A stretch of DNA of 64,000 nucleotides from Curvivirga sp965219885. Its GTDB lineage: Bacteria; Pseudomonadota; Alphaproteobacteria; UBA8366; Aestuariispiraceae. Positions 44,276 through 53,681 of the stretch are shown one piece after another. The position numbers and the translations under genes are program-made. The first letter of the stretch is position 1. Each line of letters starts with the position of its first letter. Below the pieces are notes generated by a model. The model was not told the origin of the DNA. It searched no databases and was given only the letters and a program-made list of their open reading frames with translations. The stretch spans positions 1,922,001-1,986,000 of the forward strand of contig NZ_CBDCOT010000009.1 in NCBI RefSeq assembly GCF_965219885.1. Reading direction: 5' to 3'.

Positions 44276-45934
44276 TTAATCCATAGGTTGATGCATCCAA
44301 TTCCGTAGAATAGATACAGCTTCTTCAGGATGGTTTTCAATAATTTCACCGATTTTGCGCATGGAGGATGCTTTTACTTTACCCTCAATTTGCGCAATAT
44401 CAATCATTTGGTCGAATTCATCATCTTCATCAAAGTCCAAATCAACCCCCGCAGCTGGAACTCCTGGCTGGCCACCTGCGACAATCGGTTGACCAGATTG
44501 ATCGGTTAAAAGAACAGTTTCTTCTAGCTCATCACTAGGTGTTGTATCCAATAGACGATTTAGCATCGGACGAACAACCAATAGAATTACTAATACAGCT
44601 AACAATCCCAAGATCAATGTCTGGGCGAGAGAACGTATGTCTGCAGCAGATAAGCCGAAATAAGTGATTTCTCCATCTGCTTCACTTAATGGCAATTCCG
44701 CGAAACGCATATTCACGATTTCAACTGTGTCGCCACGTAATTCATCGAAACCAACAGCAGATTTTACCAAAGTTTCGATTTGTTGCATCTCTTCTGCAGT
44801 ACGTGGCGTATAAACGAGGTCGCCTTGTTCATTTTCTTCGGTTGGTTCTCCGCGTGCATAATGACCATCAATCAATACGGCGATAGAAAGACGGTTGATT
44901 TCACCGACATTTTTAACCTGATTGGTAATAGTCTTTGAATTGGCGAAATTACTGGTTTCTTGAATGCTGGATGTTTGCTCACTATTGCCCCCACCTGCTG
45001 CTGCTTGGCCATCGGGTAGGTTATTGCCAACAGAGACGTTTTCTTCATCCGCTTCAGAAGAATTACTTGTTTCTTCAATTGTATTAGAGGAGACAAGTAC
45101 AGAGCCTTCGGGATCATATTCTTCTTTATTGATCACGGATTGGGTGAAATCCATATCCGCATTTACTTCAACACGTACTTTGCCAATTCCCATTGTACGT
45201 TCCAGTAAATCTTGCAGGTTACGCTGGATACGGTTTTCATATTGAGTCTGTAAATCAAGAGAGTCTTCACCAGCCGCGCCTTCCTCATCGCCACCTTTAT
45301 GCAGTAGGGTACCTTGGTCATCGACAATGGAAATAGAAGACGGTTTGAGGCGAGGAACTGCAGTTGCAACAAGATGTTGAATGGCGGAAATTTGTGACTT
45401 TTCAAGTCGTTGTGGACCCTTCATTTTAATAATAATGGAGGCGCTAGGTTCTTGGAGATCGCGGCTGAAAAGTTCACGCTTAGGCAGCACCAAGTGGACG
45501 CGGGCTGCTTTTACAGAACTCATAGATGTAATTGTACGGGATAATTCACCTTCAAGTGCGCGGACGCGATTTACTTCTTGAAGAAAGCTTGACGTTCCCA
45601 ATGTTTCTTCGCGATCAAAAATTTCATATCCGATAATTGAACCACTTAATCCTTGTTCGGCCATTGCAATACGAACATCACCGACGCGTTCAGATGGCAC
45701 AAAGACTTGGCTTCCATTTTGGCGTATTTCAAAAGGAATGCCCTGACTTGCTAATTGGGTTGTAATTTCTTGAGTGCTTTGAGAATCCAGATTGGAATAT
45801 AGCAGAGACATATTGGGCTCCCCAAAACGGGTAGCCAGAAAGATAATGAAGCCAAGGACAAGCAGGCTGATACCAGCGATCATGCCGATACGAGCGGGCC
45901 CCATCTTTCTTAAGAACTGAATGAACGCGTCCAC
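44276..45934 (-). CDS. fliF: Flagellar MS-ring protein FliF
   Basis: 552 residues. Two membrane helices (about 17-37 and 430-455) bracket a periplasmic part with the YscJ/FliF domain (NLDSQSTQEITTQLASQGIPFEIRQNGSQVFVPSE and LEGELSRTITSMSSVKAARVHLVLPKRELF). The C-terminal ~70 residues (ESLP-type acidic tail, HPEEAVSILRNWM) bind FliG. Start is GTG with GAGAGG upstream. First gene of the run. Confidence 0.97.
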   Translation of the reverse strand: MDAFIQFLRKMGPARIGMIAGISLLVLGFIIFLATRFGEPNMSLLYSNLDSQSTQEITTQLASQGIPFEIRQNGSQVFVPSERVGDVRIAMAEQGLSGSIIGYEIFDREETLGTSSFLQEVNRVRALEGELSRTITSMSSVKAARVHLVLPKRELFSRDLQEPSASIIIKMKGPQRLEKSQISAIQHLVATAVPRLKPSSISIVDDQGTLLHKGGDEEGAAGEDSLDLQTQYENRIQRNLQDLLERTMGIGKVRVEVNADMDFTQSVINKEEYDPEGSVLVSSNTIEETSNSSEADEENVSVGNNLPDGQAAAGGGNSEQTSSIQETSNFANSKTITNQVKNVGEINRLSIAVLIDGHYARGEPTEENEQGDLVYTPRTAEEMQQIETLVKSAVGFDELRGDTVEIVNMRFAELPLSEADGEITYFGLSAADIRSLAQTLILGLLAVLVILLVVRPMLNRLLDTTPSDELEETVLLTDQSGQPIVAGGQPGVPAAGVDLDFDEDDEFDQMIDIAQIEGKVKASSMRKIGEIIENHPEEAVSILRNWMHQPMD

Positions 45935-45972
45935 GATCCAAGCCTCTCTATAAGTGAAGCATTAAACTTTAG

Positions 45973-46012
45973 ATGCTAATCATAGCATAAAAAAGGTTAA
46001 TGATGGATTTAA
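45973..46012 (-). promoter_or_regulatory. Candidate fliF promoter/regulatory region
   Basis: On the minus strand TATGAT (45984-45979) preceded by TTAACC (46000-45995) and TTAA (46012-46009). The 6-bp inverted repeat ATGCTA/TAGCAT overlaps the -10. A CtrA-like box (TTAA-N7-TTAA) would fit but the spacing is eight. Only a suggestion. Confidence 0.3.
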
Positions 46013-46344
46013 AACGGAAGGAAAATATAAGAAAAATAAAGGGTGTACAGGCCTTTAAAATTCTTTGGAATTATTAACTTTCCCTTGTCTTAAAACTCCT
46101 GCTTCAACGAAAAAATTACAACCGATTCTAATTAAAATTAGTCTATTCCATTATGATTCAATTTAGAACAGTATCTGATTTGTGAATAAAAGAAAAGAAA
46201 AAACCGGGCAAAATTTGCCTAGTTTGTAATATTGTCAAAAGCTTATCTAATATTTCTGACATTCCGCATAATAAAACTAAGAAAAAGTAAGTAATGTGAA
46301 GTGGTATTCGCGTGCTGCAAAGTAAAAGCAAAGAGAAATAGGAT

Positions 46345-46378
46345 GTAAAAAAGGCCCTGATAGAAAACTATCAGGGCC
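46345..46378 (-). terminator. Terminator of the fliK-flgD-flgE operon
   Basis: A perfect 11-bp stem GGCCCTGATAG/CTATCAGGGCC with AAAA (plus strand) loop. On the minus strand it is followed by TTTTTT. 26 bp after the flgE stop. Confidence 0.9.
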
Positions 46379-46403
46379 AGGGAGCGGTAGCCTCTTAGCT
46401 TAA

Positions 46404-47882
46404 TTACCGCTTGGTTCGAATAAGTTCTTCGAGCATTTCATCTGCTGTTGTGATGATTTTTGTATTCGCGGAATAGGCCCGCTGTGTTGTAATCATATCG
46501 GTAAACTCTGTCGCCAAATCCACTGTGGATGATTCAATGGAAGAGGGGGAGATGGCACCAGCACCACCTGTTGAGGCTGTATGGGCAATGGCTTCGCCAG
46601 ATTCATCTGTTTGAATATAGACGTTACCTGTCTGCTCTTGCAGGCCGTTTGGATTTGCAAATGTATTTACAGGAACTTTGTACAAATCACGTGTCGCACC
46701 ATTGTCAAATAAAGCAGTTACGACACCAACATCATTAACAGTAACACCAGTAAGCGAACCAAACTGCTGACCATTATCTGAGTAAGTGTTGATTGTACTT
46801 GTGCCTGCTGCTTGTGAGAGGCCTGTTGTGGTGCCAGGTGTTCCTAAATTCAAATTGATTGCAACAGCATCATCCACACTTGTCGCAGAATAGGTGCCAT
46901 CATGATCAATAAACACTTGTAATACACCACTGCCTGCATTGTCATCACCACCTACGACTTGGTAGGTTGTGCCTGCTGCGTTGGTCAATGTTGTTGTCGT
47001 ATCTGATACAATACTGGATAAATTACCGCTTGCATCAAATGTTACAACACCCAGAGCAACCGTAGTGCCGGCTGTAGCTGTGTCACCGCCTGCTTCATGT
47101 GTCGTGATTTCTGCATCGGAAATACCAGTAGTCGCATCGGTATCTGCATCAAAAGTACCATCATCATTCACATCTAAGTCAAGGAATTGACCGTTGTCTA
47201 ATGTGGCGAAAAGATTCCATTCATCAGCAGTACCAGTTTTCTCAAAAGTTAAGGTTAATGTTCTTTGAGAACCCTGACGATCAACGATCTGCAATTCGAT
47301 ATCGAAATTATCATCAGTAGCTGCGTCTGCATTTAAATTTGCGCTGAGGTTATATTCGGTTGTGGGAATTGGATCTGACGAACGTGCAGATACGTTCACA
47401 ACCTCAAAAGCTGACTGTACATTGGTTTCGGTGAAGCCTGTCCCTGCTGAATTAGCTTCCCAACCCAACAAGTAATAGCCAGCGGCATTAACAAGGTTGC
47501 CGTTTTCATCAGGACGGAATTCAGCTGCGCGGGTGTAAAGAATAGATCCATTACGGGACCATTCGCCTGTGGCAGCATCTTGCGTTACACTATCTGTGAC
47601 CGCAAAGAAGCCATCGCCTGAAATTGCCATATCGGTTGATCGGGAAGATGCTTGAAGCAAGCCTTGCGCGTCATATTCACGCCAAACTTGTGACTGCACA
47701 CCACCGGAACTATAAAGCGTCGGAGACGGGTTGTTGGTAACCAATGTGGAAAACTTGGCTTTGGATACTTTATAGCCGGTTGTATTCACATTGGCGATAT
47801 TGTCAGAAATCATGGCCATAGCCTGACTGTTTACAAACATGCCAGATACGCCAGATCTTAATGCGCCGTATAAACTACTCAT
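46404..47882 (-). CDS. flgE: Flagellar hook protein FlgE
   Basis: 492 residues. N-terminal LRSGVSGMFVNSQAMAMISDNIANVNTTGYK and the C-terminal DMITTQRAYSANTKIITTADEMLEELIRTKR heptad region are typical axial-protein ends. The middle is long and Asp/Thr-rich (surface domains), with calcium-style DxDxD-like patches (DLDVNDDGTFDADTD). Forms the hook, exported by the flagellar type III system. Third gene of the fliK operon. Confidence 0.95.
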   Translation of the reverse strand: MSSLYGALRSGVSGMFVNSQAMAMISDNIANVNTTGYKVSKAKFSTLVTNNPSPTLYSSGGVQSQVWREYDAQGLLQASSRSTDMAISGDGFFAVTDSVTQDAATGEWSRNGSILYTRAAEFRPDENGNLVNAAGYYLLGWEANSAGTGFTETNVQSAFEVVNVSARSSDPIPTTEYNLSANLNADAATDDNFDIELQIVDRQGSQRTLTLTFEKTGTADEWNLFATLDNGQFLDLDVNDDGTFDADTDATTGISDAEITTHEAGGDTATAGTTVALGVVTFDASGNLSSIVSDTTTTLTNAAGTTYQVVGGDDNAGSGVLQVFIDHDGTYSATSVDDAVAINLNLGTPGTTTGLSQAAGTSTINTYSDNGQQFGSLTGVTVNDVGVVTALFDNGATRDLYKVPVNTFANPNGLQEQTGNVYIQTDESGEAIAHTASTGGAGAISPSSIESSTVDLATEFTDMITTQRAYSANTKIITTADEMLEELIRTKR

Positions 47883-47986
47883 TTATTTTCTCCTCCGTCT
47901 CTCTCATTCAAAAATCGGAGTTAATTCCATTTGGAACTTAACCGAATGTGTTAATATCTTTTGGATAATATCTAGTGTATTTTCCA

Positions 47987-48649
47987 TCAGTTTAGTACTT
48001 CCGTAACTTTCCCTAGATCGACGCTGACATTGCCCAGTCTAAGGGTTGTGTTTGTTTCACCGAATTCAACAGCATCTACAACTCCCAGGTAGGCATATTT
48101 CATGTTTTCGATCGTTTTTGCTTCTGCGTTTGTAGCACTCACTTCAAAATGATAATTTCCTGCAGGCAAGGAGTTTCCAGAACCATCTTTGGCATCCCAT
48201 GTTACGCTGTGGGTGCCTTGCGCGGTTGGAGCTGGTGCGGAATAAACCAGATTACCTGCTTCATTGAAGACAAATAGTGCTGCATTTTTTGCGGGTTCAG
48301 GCAGGGTATATTCGAGTACTTCAATTTTATTTTCGTAATGAGTAAACTCGTTATGGTCGACTTTGATTATTTTACCCATATAGCCGACAGCGTTGTTTAG
48401 TTCGGTTGCTTTTTGTAGGCCAATTAGATCTTCCAAACGTTGGGTTTGGTTGATCGCTTGTTCCACATTGGCAAATTCAACCAACTGGTTTGTAAACTCA
48501 GTAGAGTCCATCGGTGAAAGTGGATCTTGATTCTGCAATTGAGTGGTGAGAATCAAAAGAAAGCTATCCAGATCTTCGGCGAGCTTCTTCGAAGACCCCG
48601 CAGAACTTGATGCAGCCGTTTGGCTTGCGATAATTGAACTTACACTCAT
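47987..48649 (-). CDS. flgD: Hook-capping protein FlgD
   Basis: 220 residues. The N-terminal LDSFLLILTTQLQNQDPLSPMDSTEFTNQLVEFANVEQAI is the FlgD signature, then FlgD_ig and Tudor-like parts (GNLVYSAPAPTAQGTHSVTWDAKDGSGNSLPAGNYHF). It caps the growing hook so FlgE can assemble. Preceded by fliK, followed by flgE at 104 bp. Confidence 0.95.
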   Translation of the reverse strand: MSVSSIIASQTAASSSAGSSKKLAEDLDSFLLILTTQLQNQDPLSPMDSTEFTNQLVEFANVEQAINQTQRLEDLIGLQKATELNNAVGYMGKIIKVDHNEFTHYENKIEVLEYTLPEPAKNAALFVFNEAGNLVYSAPAPTAQGTHSVTWDAKDGSGNSLPAGNYHFEVSATNAEAKTIENMKYAYLGVVDAVEFGETNTTLRLGNVSVDLGKVTEVLN

Positions 48650-48701
48650 TTCTTTTGTTCCTCACTCATCTCTCAATTACATCCATGGCGTCTGATAGCG
48701 A

Positions 48702-50294
48702 TTAGACTTGAATGTCGTAACTACCGTCAGCGTTTGGTTGGGCCTCTTCACCCAAGCCAAGCATGGTGTTGGTTCCAGCATCCTCTTCTGCAGCTTCGTC
48801 TCCCTCCAGAGAGAAGTTGGAATCGGAACCGTTATTGGTGCCATTTCCATCTGCGAATTGGTTGTAGCCGTTACCTTGATTGCCCAGATTAAAGCTCAGT
48901 GAGCTTGAATCTGCTTGCATGCCTGCATCATTTAAAGATTTAACAAGATTGTTAGAGTCGCTTTTCAGCATATCTAATGTCTCTTGCTTATCGGCAGTGA
49001 TAACCGCGGTCATCTTGCCATCTTTAGCCATCTCCATTGTCACTTCGATACGTCCCAGTTCATATGGGCGAAGTTGAATTTTGATTTGATCTTGGCCCTG
49101 ACCAGCAGCGCGTTGAATGTTTACCGAAACTTGGTCAGAGACCAGTTGTGGTGGAACATTCGGACGGTTGTTATTTGCTGCTGCCTGAGTAGATGCAGAA
49201 GTTTTGACTGTTTGACCATTTTGGCCATCCAATACTGCTGCGCCTGTTGCGCTATCCACGCTTGCAACCTGTCCAGTGGAACCTGCAGCTGCAGAAGGTG
49301 CTGCCGCTGCGGCTGCGCTACCTGCATTTGCTACTGGTGCAACTGTTGGGTTGAATTGTGGGGTTGCCGCTGTTGGGGCAGGTTGTGCTTCTTGAGGGGC
49401 AGATTGTCCGTTAGGCAAATTTTGACCAGTTTGATTACCATTGCCATTATTAGCTTGGTTATCAAAGCGGGCAGGTTTTGCCTTGTTGGCAGAATTGCTG
49501 CCAGTTAACGCTGCCTCTTCGGCTGTTTCTAAAAGCATATCCGCAACTGTGGATTTTTCACCACTTGCTTCTGCCGTTTTGGCTGTTTGTGCCGCAACAG
49601 TAGAAGATGCTGCCAATGCGCTATTTTGTTGCCCAGTCACTGTGGATTGTCTGTCCGTGACGGTAACATTCATGCCGGAAGCATTTTTATTGGATTGTTT
49701 TTGATTAAGTTTTGCAGGATCAATATCGACAGTTTCATTCGTTGATGTATCAACTTGAATACCATCTGCCTTTTTTGTCTGCTGTTGGCCGGATTGTTGT
49801 GCATTCTGCGCCCCGGTCTTGTCGGCTGATACTGCTTGTGCGGCCTGACCTTGTGTCTGAGCTGCTTGGTTATTTGCTGTATCAGTTTTTGCTGCTGCAT
49901 TCGGGTCAATTACAGCGGCGTTCATTCCGGTTACAGTCGGGGCAGCATCGTCTGCAGCGCCTTGCTTATCAGATGTTGCTACTTCTTCCTGATCGGATTG
50001 ATCGTCCTCTGCATATTGTCCGTCATCAACAGCATCATCAGTTTCTGCTGCCGTATCATTATCAATATGACTTGTTTCGTTATTGGCGAAATCAAACTCT
50101 TCCGTCTGCGCGCCTTCTGGTATGCTGAGCTGTGAGCCCGGGTTCAAGAAAGTAATATTATTCGTAGCCTGGTCACGTAACAGGTCTGAAAAGACCGTGC
50201 CGTCACTCGGGCTATTACTTCCTCTCGCCTGGGAATTCTTCTGATTACCCACGTTGGAGAGCTGATCAAATACTGTTTCTATTTGTGCGCTCAT
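48702..50294 (-). CDS. fliK: Flagellar hook-length control protein FliK
   Basis: 530 residues. A long Gln/Ala/Asn-rich, disordered first part and a C-terminal Flg_hook domain (about 395-480): IKIQLRPYELGRIEVTMEMAKDGKMTAVITADKQETLDMLKSD and the following LVKSLNDAGMQ. FliK is the secreted ruler that stops hook growth and switches export specificity. GAGGAAC ribosome site; a sigma-54 promoter lies 34-48 bp upstream. Confidence 0.92.
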   Translation of the reverse strand: MSAQIETVFDQLSNVGNQKNSQARGSNSPSDGTVFSDLLRDQATNNITFLNPGSQLSIPEGAQTEEFDFANNETSHIDNDTAAETDDAVDDGQYAEDDQSDQEEVATSDKQGAADDAAPTVTGMNAAVIDPNAAAKTDTANNQAAQTQGQAAQAVSADKTGAQNAQQSGQQQTKKADGIQVDTSTNETVDIDPAKLNQKQSNKNASGMNVTVTDRQSTVTGQQNSALAASSTVAAQTAKTAEASGEKSTVADMLLETAEEAALTGSNSANKAKPARFDNQANNGNGNQTGQNLPNGQSAPQEAQPAPTAATPQFNPTVAPVANAGSAAAAAAPSAAAGSTGQVASVDSATGAAVLDGQNGQTVKTSASTQAAANNNRPNVPPQLVSDQVSVNIQRAAGQGQDQIKIQLRPYELGRIEVTMEMAKDGKMTAVITADKQETLDMLKSDSNNLVKSLNDAGMQADSSSLSFNLGNQGNGYNQFADGNGTNNGSDSNFSLEGDEAAEEDAGTNTMLGLGEEAQPNADGSYDIQV

Positions 50295-50327
50295 GTCCGT
50301 TCCTCAGTTAAAGTCACGAAGATATAA

Positions 50328-50342
50328 GCAAGAGCTGGGCCA
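50328..50342 (-). promoter_or_regulatory. Sigma-54 (-24/-12) promoter of fliK-flgD-flgE
   Basis: Minus strand TGGCCC-AGCTC-TTGC, GG and GC exactly ten bases apart, close to TGGCAC-N5-TTGC. It would start transcription about 22 bases before the fliK ATG. Confidence 0.75.
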
Positions 50343-50460
50343 GTTTTGAAAAGTTATTGAAAAATAAAGTGGTTGAGGGGGATGAGGATTAGGCTGTCGA
50401 TGTTTGAATGAGTTGTAGTGGAAGGGTTTTCCTAGTAAGTATTTCTTGGGAAGTGCGCAT

Positions 50461-50506
50461 AAAAAAGCCCCAACAGGAAGTAGATTCCTGTGAAGGACGG
50501 GGCTTT
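50461..50506 (-). terminator. Terminator after the flaG-like gene
   Basis: AAAGCCCC (50464-50471) pairs with GGGGCTTT (50499-50506); an inner CAGGAA/TTCCTG pairing makes the stem longer. On the minus strand a T-run follows. Confidence 0.8.
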
Positions 50507-50582
50507 ATGCGTAGCCAACAAGGACTATGCCTCATAAACTACATCATGAAGATATCTGTAATCTATAGATTTCTATAGATGA

Positions 50583-51008
50583 TCAAATAGAGCGATCCAA
50601 CGTTGCACTAGATTGAGCAGATTCTTGAATCAATTCATCAAACTTGCTGTCGAGATATTCTATCAAACTCTCAGAAGGGATACGTTGAATAACGTTGTCA
50701 GAATCCGGCTGTAACACTTCCATGAAATATGTATCAGTTTCGTTGTCAAAGCCTAGACGTGTTTGAAAACCGTCGATGCGCAAATTTTGGTATGTATCAA
50801 GAGTTGCGGGTGTGTCTGGTCGACTTTCCTGACGGGATGCGTCTTCTTCCCGAACATTCGGTTGATCGGTTTCTGTTGCAGCAGTAACCACATTATCAGG
50901 AGTGCGTTGCAAAGTTGAAACAGCACCTGCTTCGATAGTTGCACCTGTTTGTGGTTGGGGCGTGTTTGTTTGGGGCAGGTTTACCTGCGGGGTGAATGCG
51001 ATATCCAT
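50583..51008 (-). CDS. FlaG-like flagellar protein
   Basis: 141 residues. The first 75 are unstructured (Gln/Thr/Pro-rich). The last 65 match the FlaG domain: FQTRLGFDNETDTYFMEVLQPDSDNVIQRIPSESLIEYLDSKFDELI, with the V(I/M)RQIP-like core. FlaG proteins affect filament length in some bacteria. It stands alone between the fliK operon and flbT. Confidence 0.7.
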   Translation of the reverse strand: MDIAFTPQVNLPQTNTPQPQTGATIEAGAVSTLQRTPDNVVTAATETDQPNVREEDASRQESRPDTPATLDTYQNLRIDGFQTRLGFDNETDTYFMEVLQPDSDNVIQRIPSESLIEYLDSKFDELIQESAQSSATLDRSI

Positions 51009-51337
51009 GGCTTTTCTCCTTCAGCTTCTGCCTATGGGTGTGTGCCTTAATATGTGAATAATATGTTGACTTTAAAGCATAAATAACACTTATTCACTTC
51101 ATGTGCATTTCGATGTCGACTCGCAATTCTTGCTTTGTCTAGCACCGCACATATAATTAGGTTTTTAAACTATACCGGAATTCGCTGATTTTTGCAAGAT
51201 GGCTTTTATTTCCTATAGTTTTGGGGTGTTTTTAGTTTTTTAAAGGGTGGAATCATGGCCCTTTATCCCTTATATATTGCAATGGATCCTATGAAATACG
51301 TTTTCGATTTATAATCGAAAGGGCCTGGAGAAAGTTA
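51009..51337. other. 329-bp divergent intergenic region, flaG-like / flbT
   Basis: AT-rich. No ORF with a ribosome site and no -24/-12 match were found. It holds the 19-bp inverted repeat just before flbT, listed separately. TTGACT at 51065 is an isolated -35-like match. Confidence 0.35.
51302..51320 (+). promoter_or_regulatory. Inverted repeat just upstream of the flbT ribosome site
   Basis: TTTCGATT-TAT-AATCGAAA, a perfect 8-bp stem with a 3-nt loop, ending about 7 bases before the GGAG ribosome site. It could be an operator or a hairpin controlling flbT translation. Confidence 0.5.
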
Positions 51338-51754
51338 ATGCCTTTAAGAATTAAGCTGCCAACAAATGAAAAAGTAATCATCAATGGCGCAGTGTTGGAA
51401 AATGCAGGTGATGCGACAACTATGATTATTCATAATAAGGTGGATATTCTGCGTCGTAAGGAAGTGATGAATGAGGCGGATGCTGTTTCTCCTGCGCGCA
51501 GAGTTTATTACGCTTTGCAGTGTGCTTACTTGTTTGAGAGCGATCGCAATGAGTATTTGACTTTGGCAAATGGTTTGATTTCTGAATATGCCGAAGCAGC
51601 ACCAAGTTCAGCGGAGATTGTAGATTCGATCGAAAGCAAATTGCGTGATGAGAAATATTATGATGCTTTGAAGAATACTTTGGATCTGATAGATCATGAA
51701 ACGGAACGTTTGGTTCAGATTGGTGTATTGGAACCTGAAGCGGTATCAGAATAG
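51338..51754 (+). CDS. flbT: Flagellar biosynthesis repressor FlbT
   Basis: 138 residues. Typical FlbT: LRIKLPTNEKVIINGAVLENAG and VDILRRKEVMNEADAVSPARRVYYALQCAYL. In Caulobacter FlbT binds the 5' leader of flagellin mRNA and promotes its decay until the hook is finished, while FlaF opposes it. GGAG ribosome site. Convergent with flaF, sharing one terminator. Confidence 0.95.
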   Translation: MPLRIKLPTNEKVIINGAVLENAGDATTMIIHNKVDILRRKEVMNEADAVSPARRVYYALQCAYLFESDRNEYLTLANGLISEYAEAAPSSAEIVDSIESKLRDEKYYDALKNTLDLIDHETERLVQIGVLEPEAVSE

Positions 51755-51773
51755 TTGTCGATTTTTAGTTATA

Positions 51774-51805
51774 AAAAAAGAGGCTTCAAATGAGGCCTCT
51801 TTTTT
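51774..51805. terminator. Bidirectional terminator between flbT and flaF
   Basis: AAAAAAGAGGC / GCCTCTTTTTT, an 11-bp stem with a 10-nt loop, T-runs on both strands. Confidence 0.88.
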
Positions 51806-51821
51806 ATTGAATACAGAAACA

Positions 51822-52274
51822 TCAAATTTCGGTGCTTGAGCCGCCACTTGTTCCACCTTTAGCATATGGATTACTTGCAGGTTGTGCTGGAGACGTTGTG
51901 TCTTCTGCAGCTGGTTCGTTGTTTTCCATTAAGCCGGCGCCAATTTGTCGGTTGATGTTGATAAGGACATCTAGTTTATCGACTGTAGGGGAGCCAATAA
52001 CTTCCGTGGATCTCTTGTCGATGAAGTTAGATAAGCTTAATAGGTTTTCGCGAATTTCTTTAGGAACTGCGCATTCTGGATCTACAAGTTCTGATTGAAG
52101 GATTGTCCAGACACGCCAGTTTAAACGGCACTGTGTTAAAATTTCATTTTTGTCGCCACTTTGTTTGGCAGCGTCAAGTCTGCGCGCCATTTCAATAAGT
52201 GCCCAGCCCTCTGCTTGTGGGCCTGAACCGCGGTTGAGGGCTTGTTTCTGTTGTGAAGCGTATGGATTATTCAC
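51822..52274 (-). CDS. flaF: Flagellar biosynthesis regulator FlaF
   Basis: 150 residues. The FlaF core includes YASQQKQALNRGSGPQAEGWALIEMARRLDAA and NWRVWTILQSELVDPECAVPKEIRENLLSLSNFIDKRS. FlaF is a flagellin secretion chaperone or activator that counters FlbT. The last ~35 residues are a Pro/Ser/Gly-rich tail. It faces flbT and lies upstream of flgL on the same strand. Confidence 0.93.
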   Translation of the reverse strand: MNNPYASQQKQALNRGSGPQAEGWALIEMARRLDAAKQSGDKNEILTQCRLNWRVWTILQSELVDPECAVPKEIRENLLSLSNFIDKRSTEVIGSPTVDKLDVLININRQIGAGLMENNEPAAEDTTSPAQPASNPYAKGGTSGGSSTEI

Positions 52275-52406
52275 GTCAGTACCAATCTTTCTTTCAACAC
52301 AGTATCATTTCTCTTTTTACTATATATAGATTCTCCGAATCTCGGCAAGCTATCTATTTCTAATGCGAGAAATTTTTTGCATAATACATGAAAAATGTTG
52401 AAAAGC

Positions 52407-53429
52407 CTACAGAAATTGCACCAATGTAAGTTGTGATTTGCGCGAAATTACAGTGAATGACGCCTGCATCATTGTTTGTAATGCAGACATTTCAGTTGCG
52501 GCTGTGGCCGTGTCAGCTACGGTAATTTTATCTAGCGCGATTTTGCTGATGGTGATGAAGCTGTCGTGTAAACTGCGTGCATTTTCCAGTTCATTTAGAA
52601 ATGTCCCGTTTCTTGATTGCAGATGGCGCACTTCTGTACGCGTTGAGTCCGCTAATGTGCGGGCTTCGTTTAGGAAAGAGTTGCGTTGGTCTGTTGTTAA
52701 GCCTGGTTGCGTGGCGGCCTTAAAGCGCATGATGGCGTCGACAGCGTTCTGAAAAGCCGGATCTGCGGCGGTTATGCCGTAGCTAATTGTTTGGTCATTT
52801 GAAATGGTGACCTGTGCTTCTTCCCATGCTTTGGTATCGATCGTGCCTGTCCCGGCAAAATTTGCCATATAAGATTCAACAGTGTTCGTGCCGCCAGAAT
52901 CAATAATATGTTCTGGTATTTGGTCTGCTGTTTCCAGTGTGTTGGCGACGCCGATATCATTCGTTGTATATGTAGATAAATTACGCATATCAACGACTGG
53001 GGCTTCTGTGAAATTTGTTCCCCCATATATATAGCGTCCACCTATTTCGACATTTAGATTTGATTGTAAGTCAAGTAGCAGGTTGTCTGCGAGGATGGCG
53101 TTGTCATCGGCCCAATTTGCATCATCAGGTGAAATAGGATCTGCAGCATTCATTAATTGCTGCAATGTTTCTACGACCCGCTCTAAAGATGAATCATAGG
53201 CATTGGCGGTTAATTCTGTCAGGTTGATAGAGCGCTGGTAGGCTTCGCGCGCATCAATTTCATGGCCTAAATCCAGAATGCGAGAGGCATTTGATCCATA
53301 ATCTTTGAGATCGGCATATTTGCGACCTGTGGAGATTTGGTACTGAAGTTCCCCAAATCGTTCATTCTGTTGTTGGATTTGAAAGCGTGTATAGCTTAAA
53401 CTGCCTGATGTGCTAATCCGTTCAACCAT
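52407..53429 (-). CDS. flgL: Hook-filament junction protein FlgL
   Basis: 340 residues. N-terminal RISTSGSLSYTRFQIQQQNERFGELQYQISTGRKYADLKDYGSNASRILDL is the flagellin-like D0/D1 of FlgL, and the C-terminus has matching helices (MSALQTMMQASFTVISRKSQLTLVQFL). It joins the hook (with FlgK) to the filament. flgK is not in this window. A sigma-54 promoter lies about 90-103 bp upstream. Confidence 0.92.
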   Translation of the reverse strand: MVERISTSGSLSYTRFQIQQQNERFGELQYQISTGRKYADLKDYGSNASRILDLGHEIDAREAYQRSINLTELTANAYDSSLERVVETLQQLMNAADPISPDDANWADDNAILADNLLLDLQSNLNVEIGGRYIYGGTNFTEAPVVDMRNLSTYTTNDIGVANTLETADQIPEHIIDSGGTNTVESYMANFAGTGTIDTKAWEEAQVTISNDQTISYGITAADPAFQNAVDAIMRFKAATQPGLTTDQRNSFLNEARTLADSTRTEVRHLQSRNGTFLNELENARSLHDSFITISKIALDKITVADTATAATEMSALQTMMQASFTVISRKSQLTLVQFL

Positions 53430-53517
53430 GATGATGCCTTTCTTGAATGCCGTTTGAGACTCTTTTAAGGGCTCGTTTTGGGCATTTTTGATATATAAAT
53501 ATTTAGTGGTTTGTTTA

Positions 53518-53532
53518 GCATTTATGGTGCCA
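53518..53532 (-). promoter_or_regulatory. Sigma-54 (-24/-12) promoter of flgL
   Basis: Minus strand TGGCAC-CATAA-ATGC: a perfect -24 box and a -12 box with one mismatch to TTGC, GG-N10-GC spacing correct. Predicted start about 76 bases before the flgL ATG. Confidence 0.65.
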
Positions 53533-53681
53533 ACTTTATCTAGTATATTGAAAAATAACAGTTATTCTTGATTTGATATTTTTTTTATAAGAGGGGTTGA
53601 TTTCATTTTTAATCTGTGTCTATATAAAACTACCGATAGGCAGAAAGCCTTGATTATATATTTCCAGAAAGGAAGATTAAA

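Larger units (their letters stand above)
45935..46403. other. 469-bp intergenic region upstream of fliF, downstream of flgE
   Basis: AT-rich and without a supported gene. On the minus strand it holds ATGCTA-ATCA-TAGCAT (45973-45988), whose centre contains TATGAT, and TTAACC at 45995-46000 with another TTAA eight bases further, loosely like a CtrA site next to a -10 box. The flgE terminator occupies 46345-46378. The rest (46020-46340) shows nothing I can interpret. Confidence 0.4.

Noticed and set aside
45995..46012. CtrA box upstream of fliF
   Set aside because: The half-sites TTAA are eight, not seven, apart; kept only as a weak candidate.
48702..50294. Long plus-strand ORFs opposite fliK
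   Set aside because: They are shadow frames of the Ala/Gln-rich coding sequence, with Cys-rich unlikely composition and no ribosome sites.
53611..53638. Sigma-28-type promoter for the first flagellin
   Set aside because: CCGATA is present but no TAAA-type -35 lies at the proper distance.
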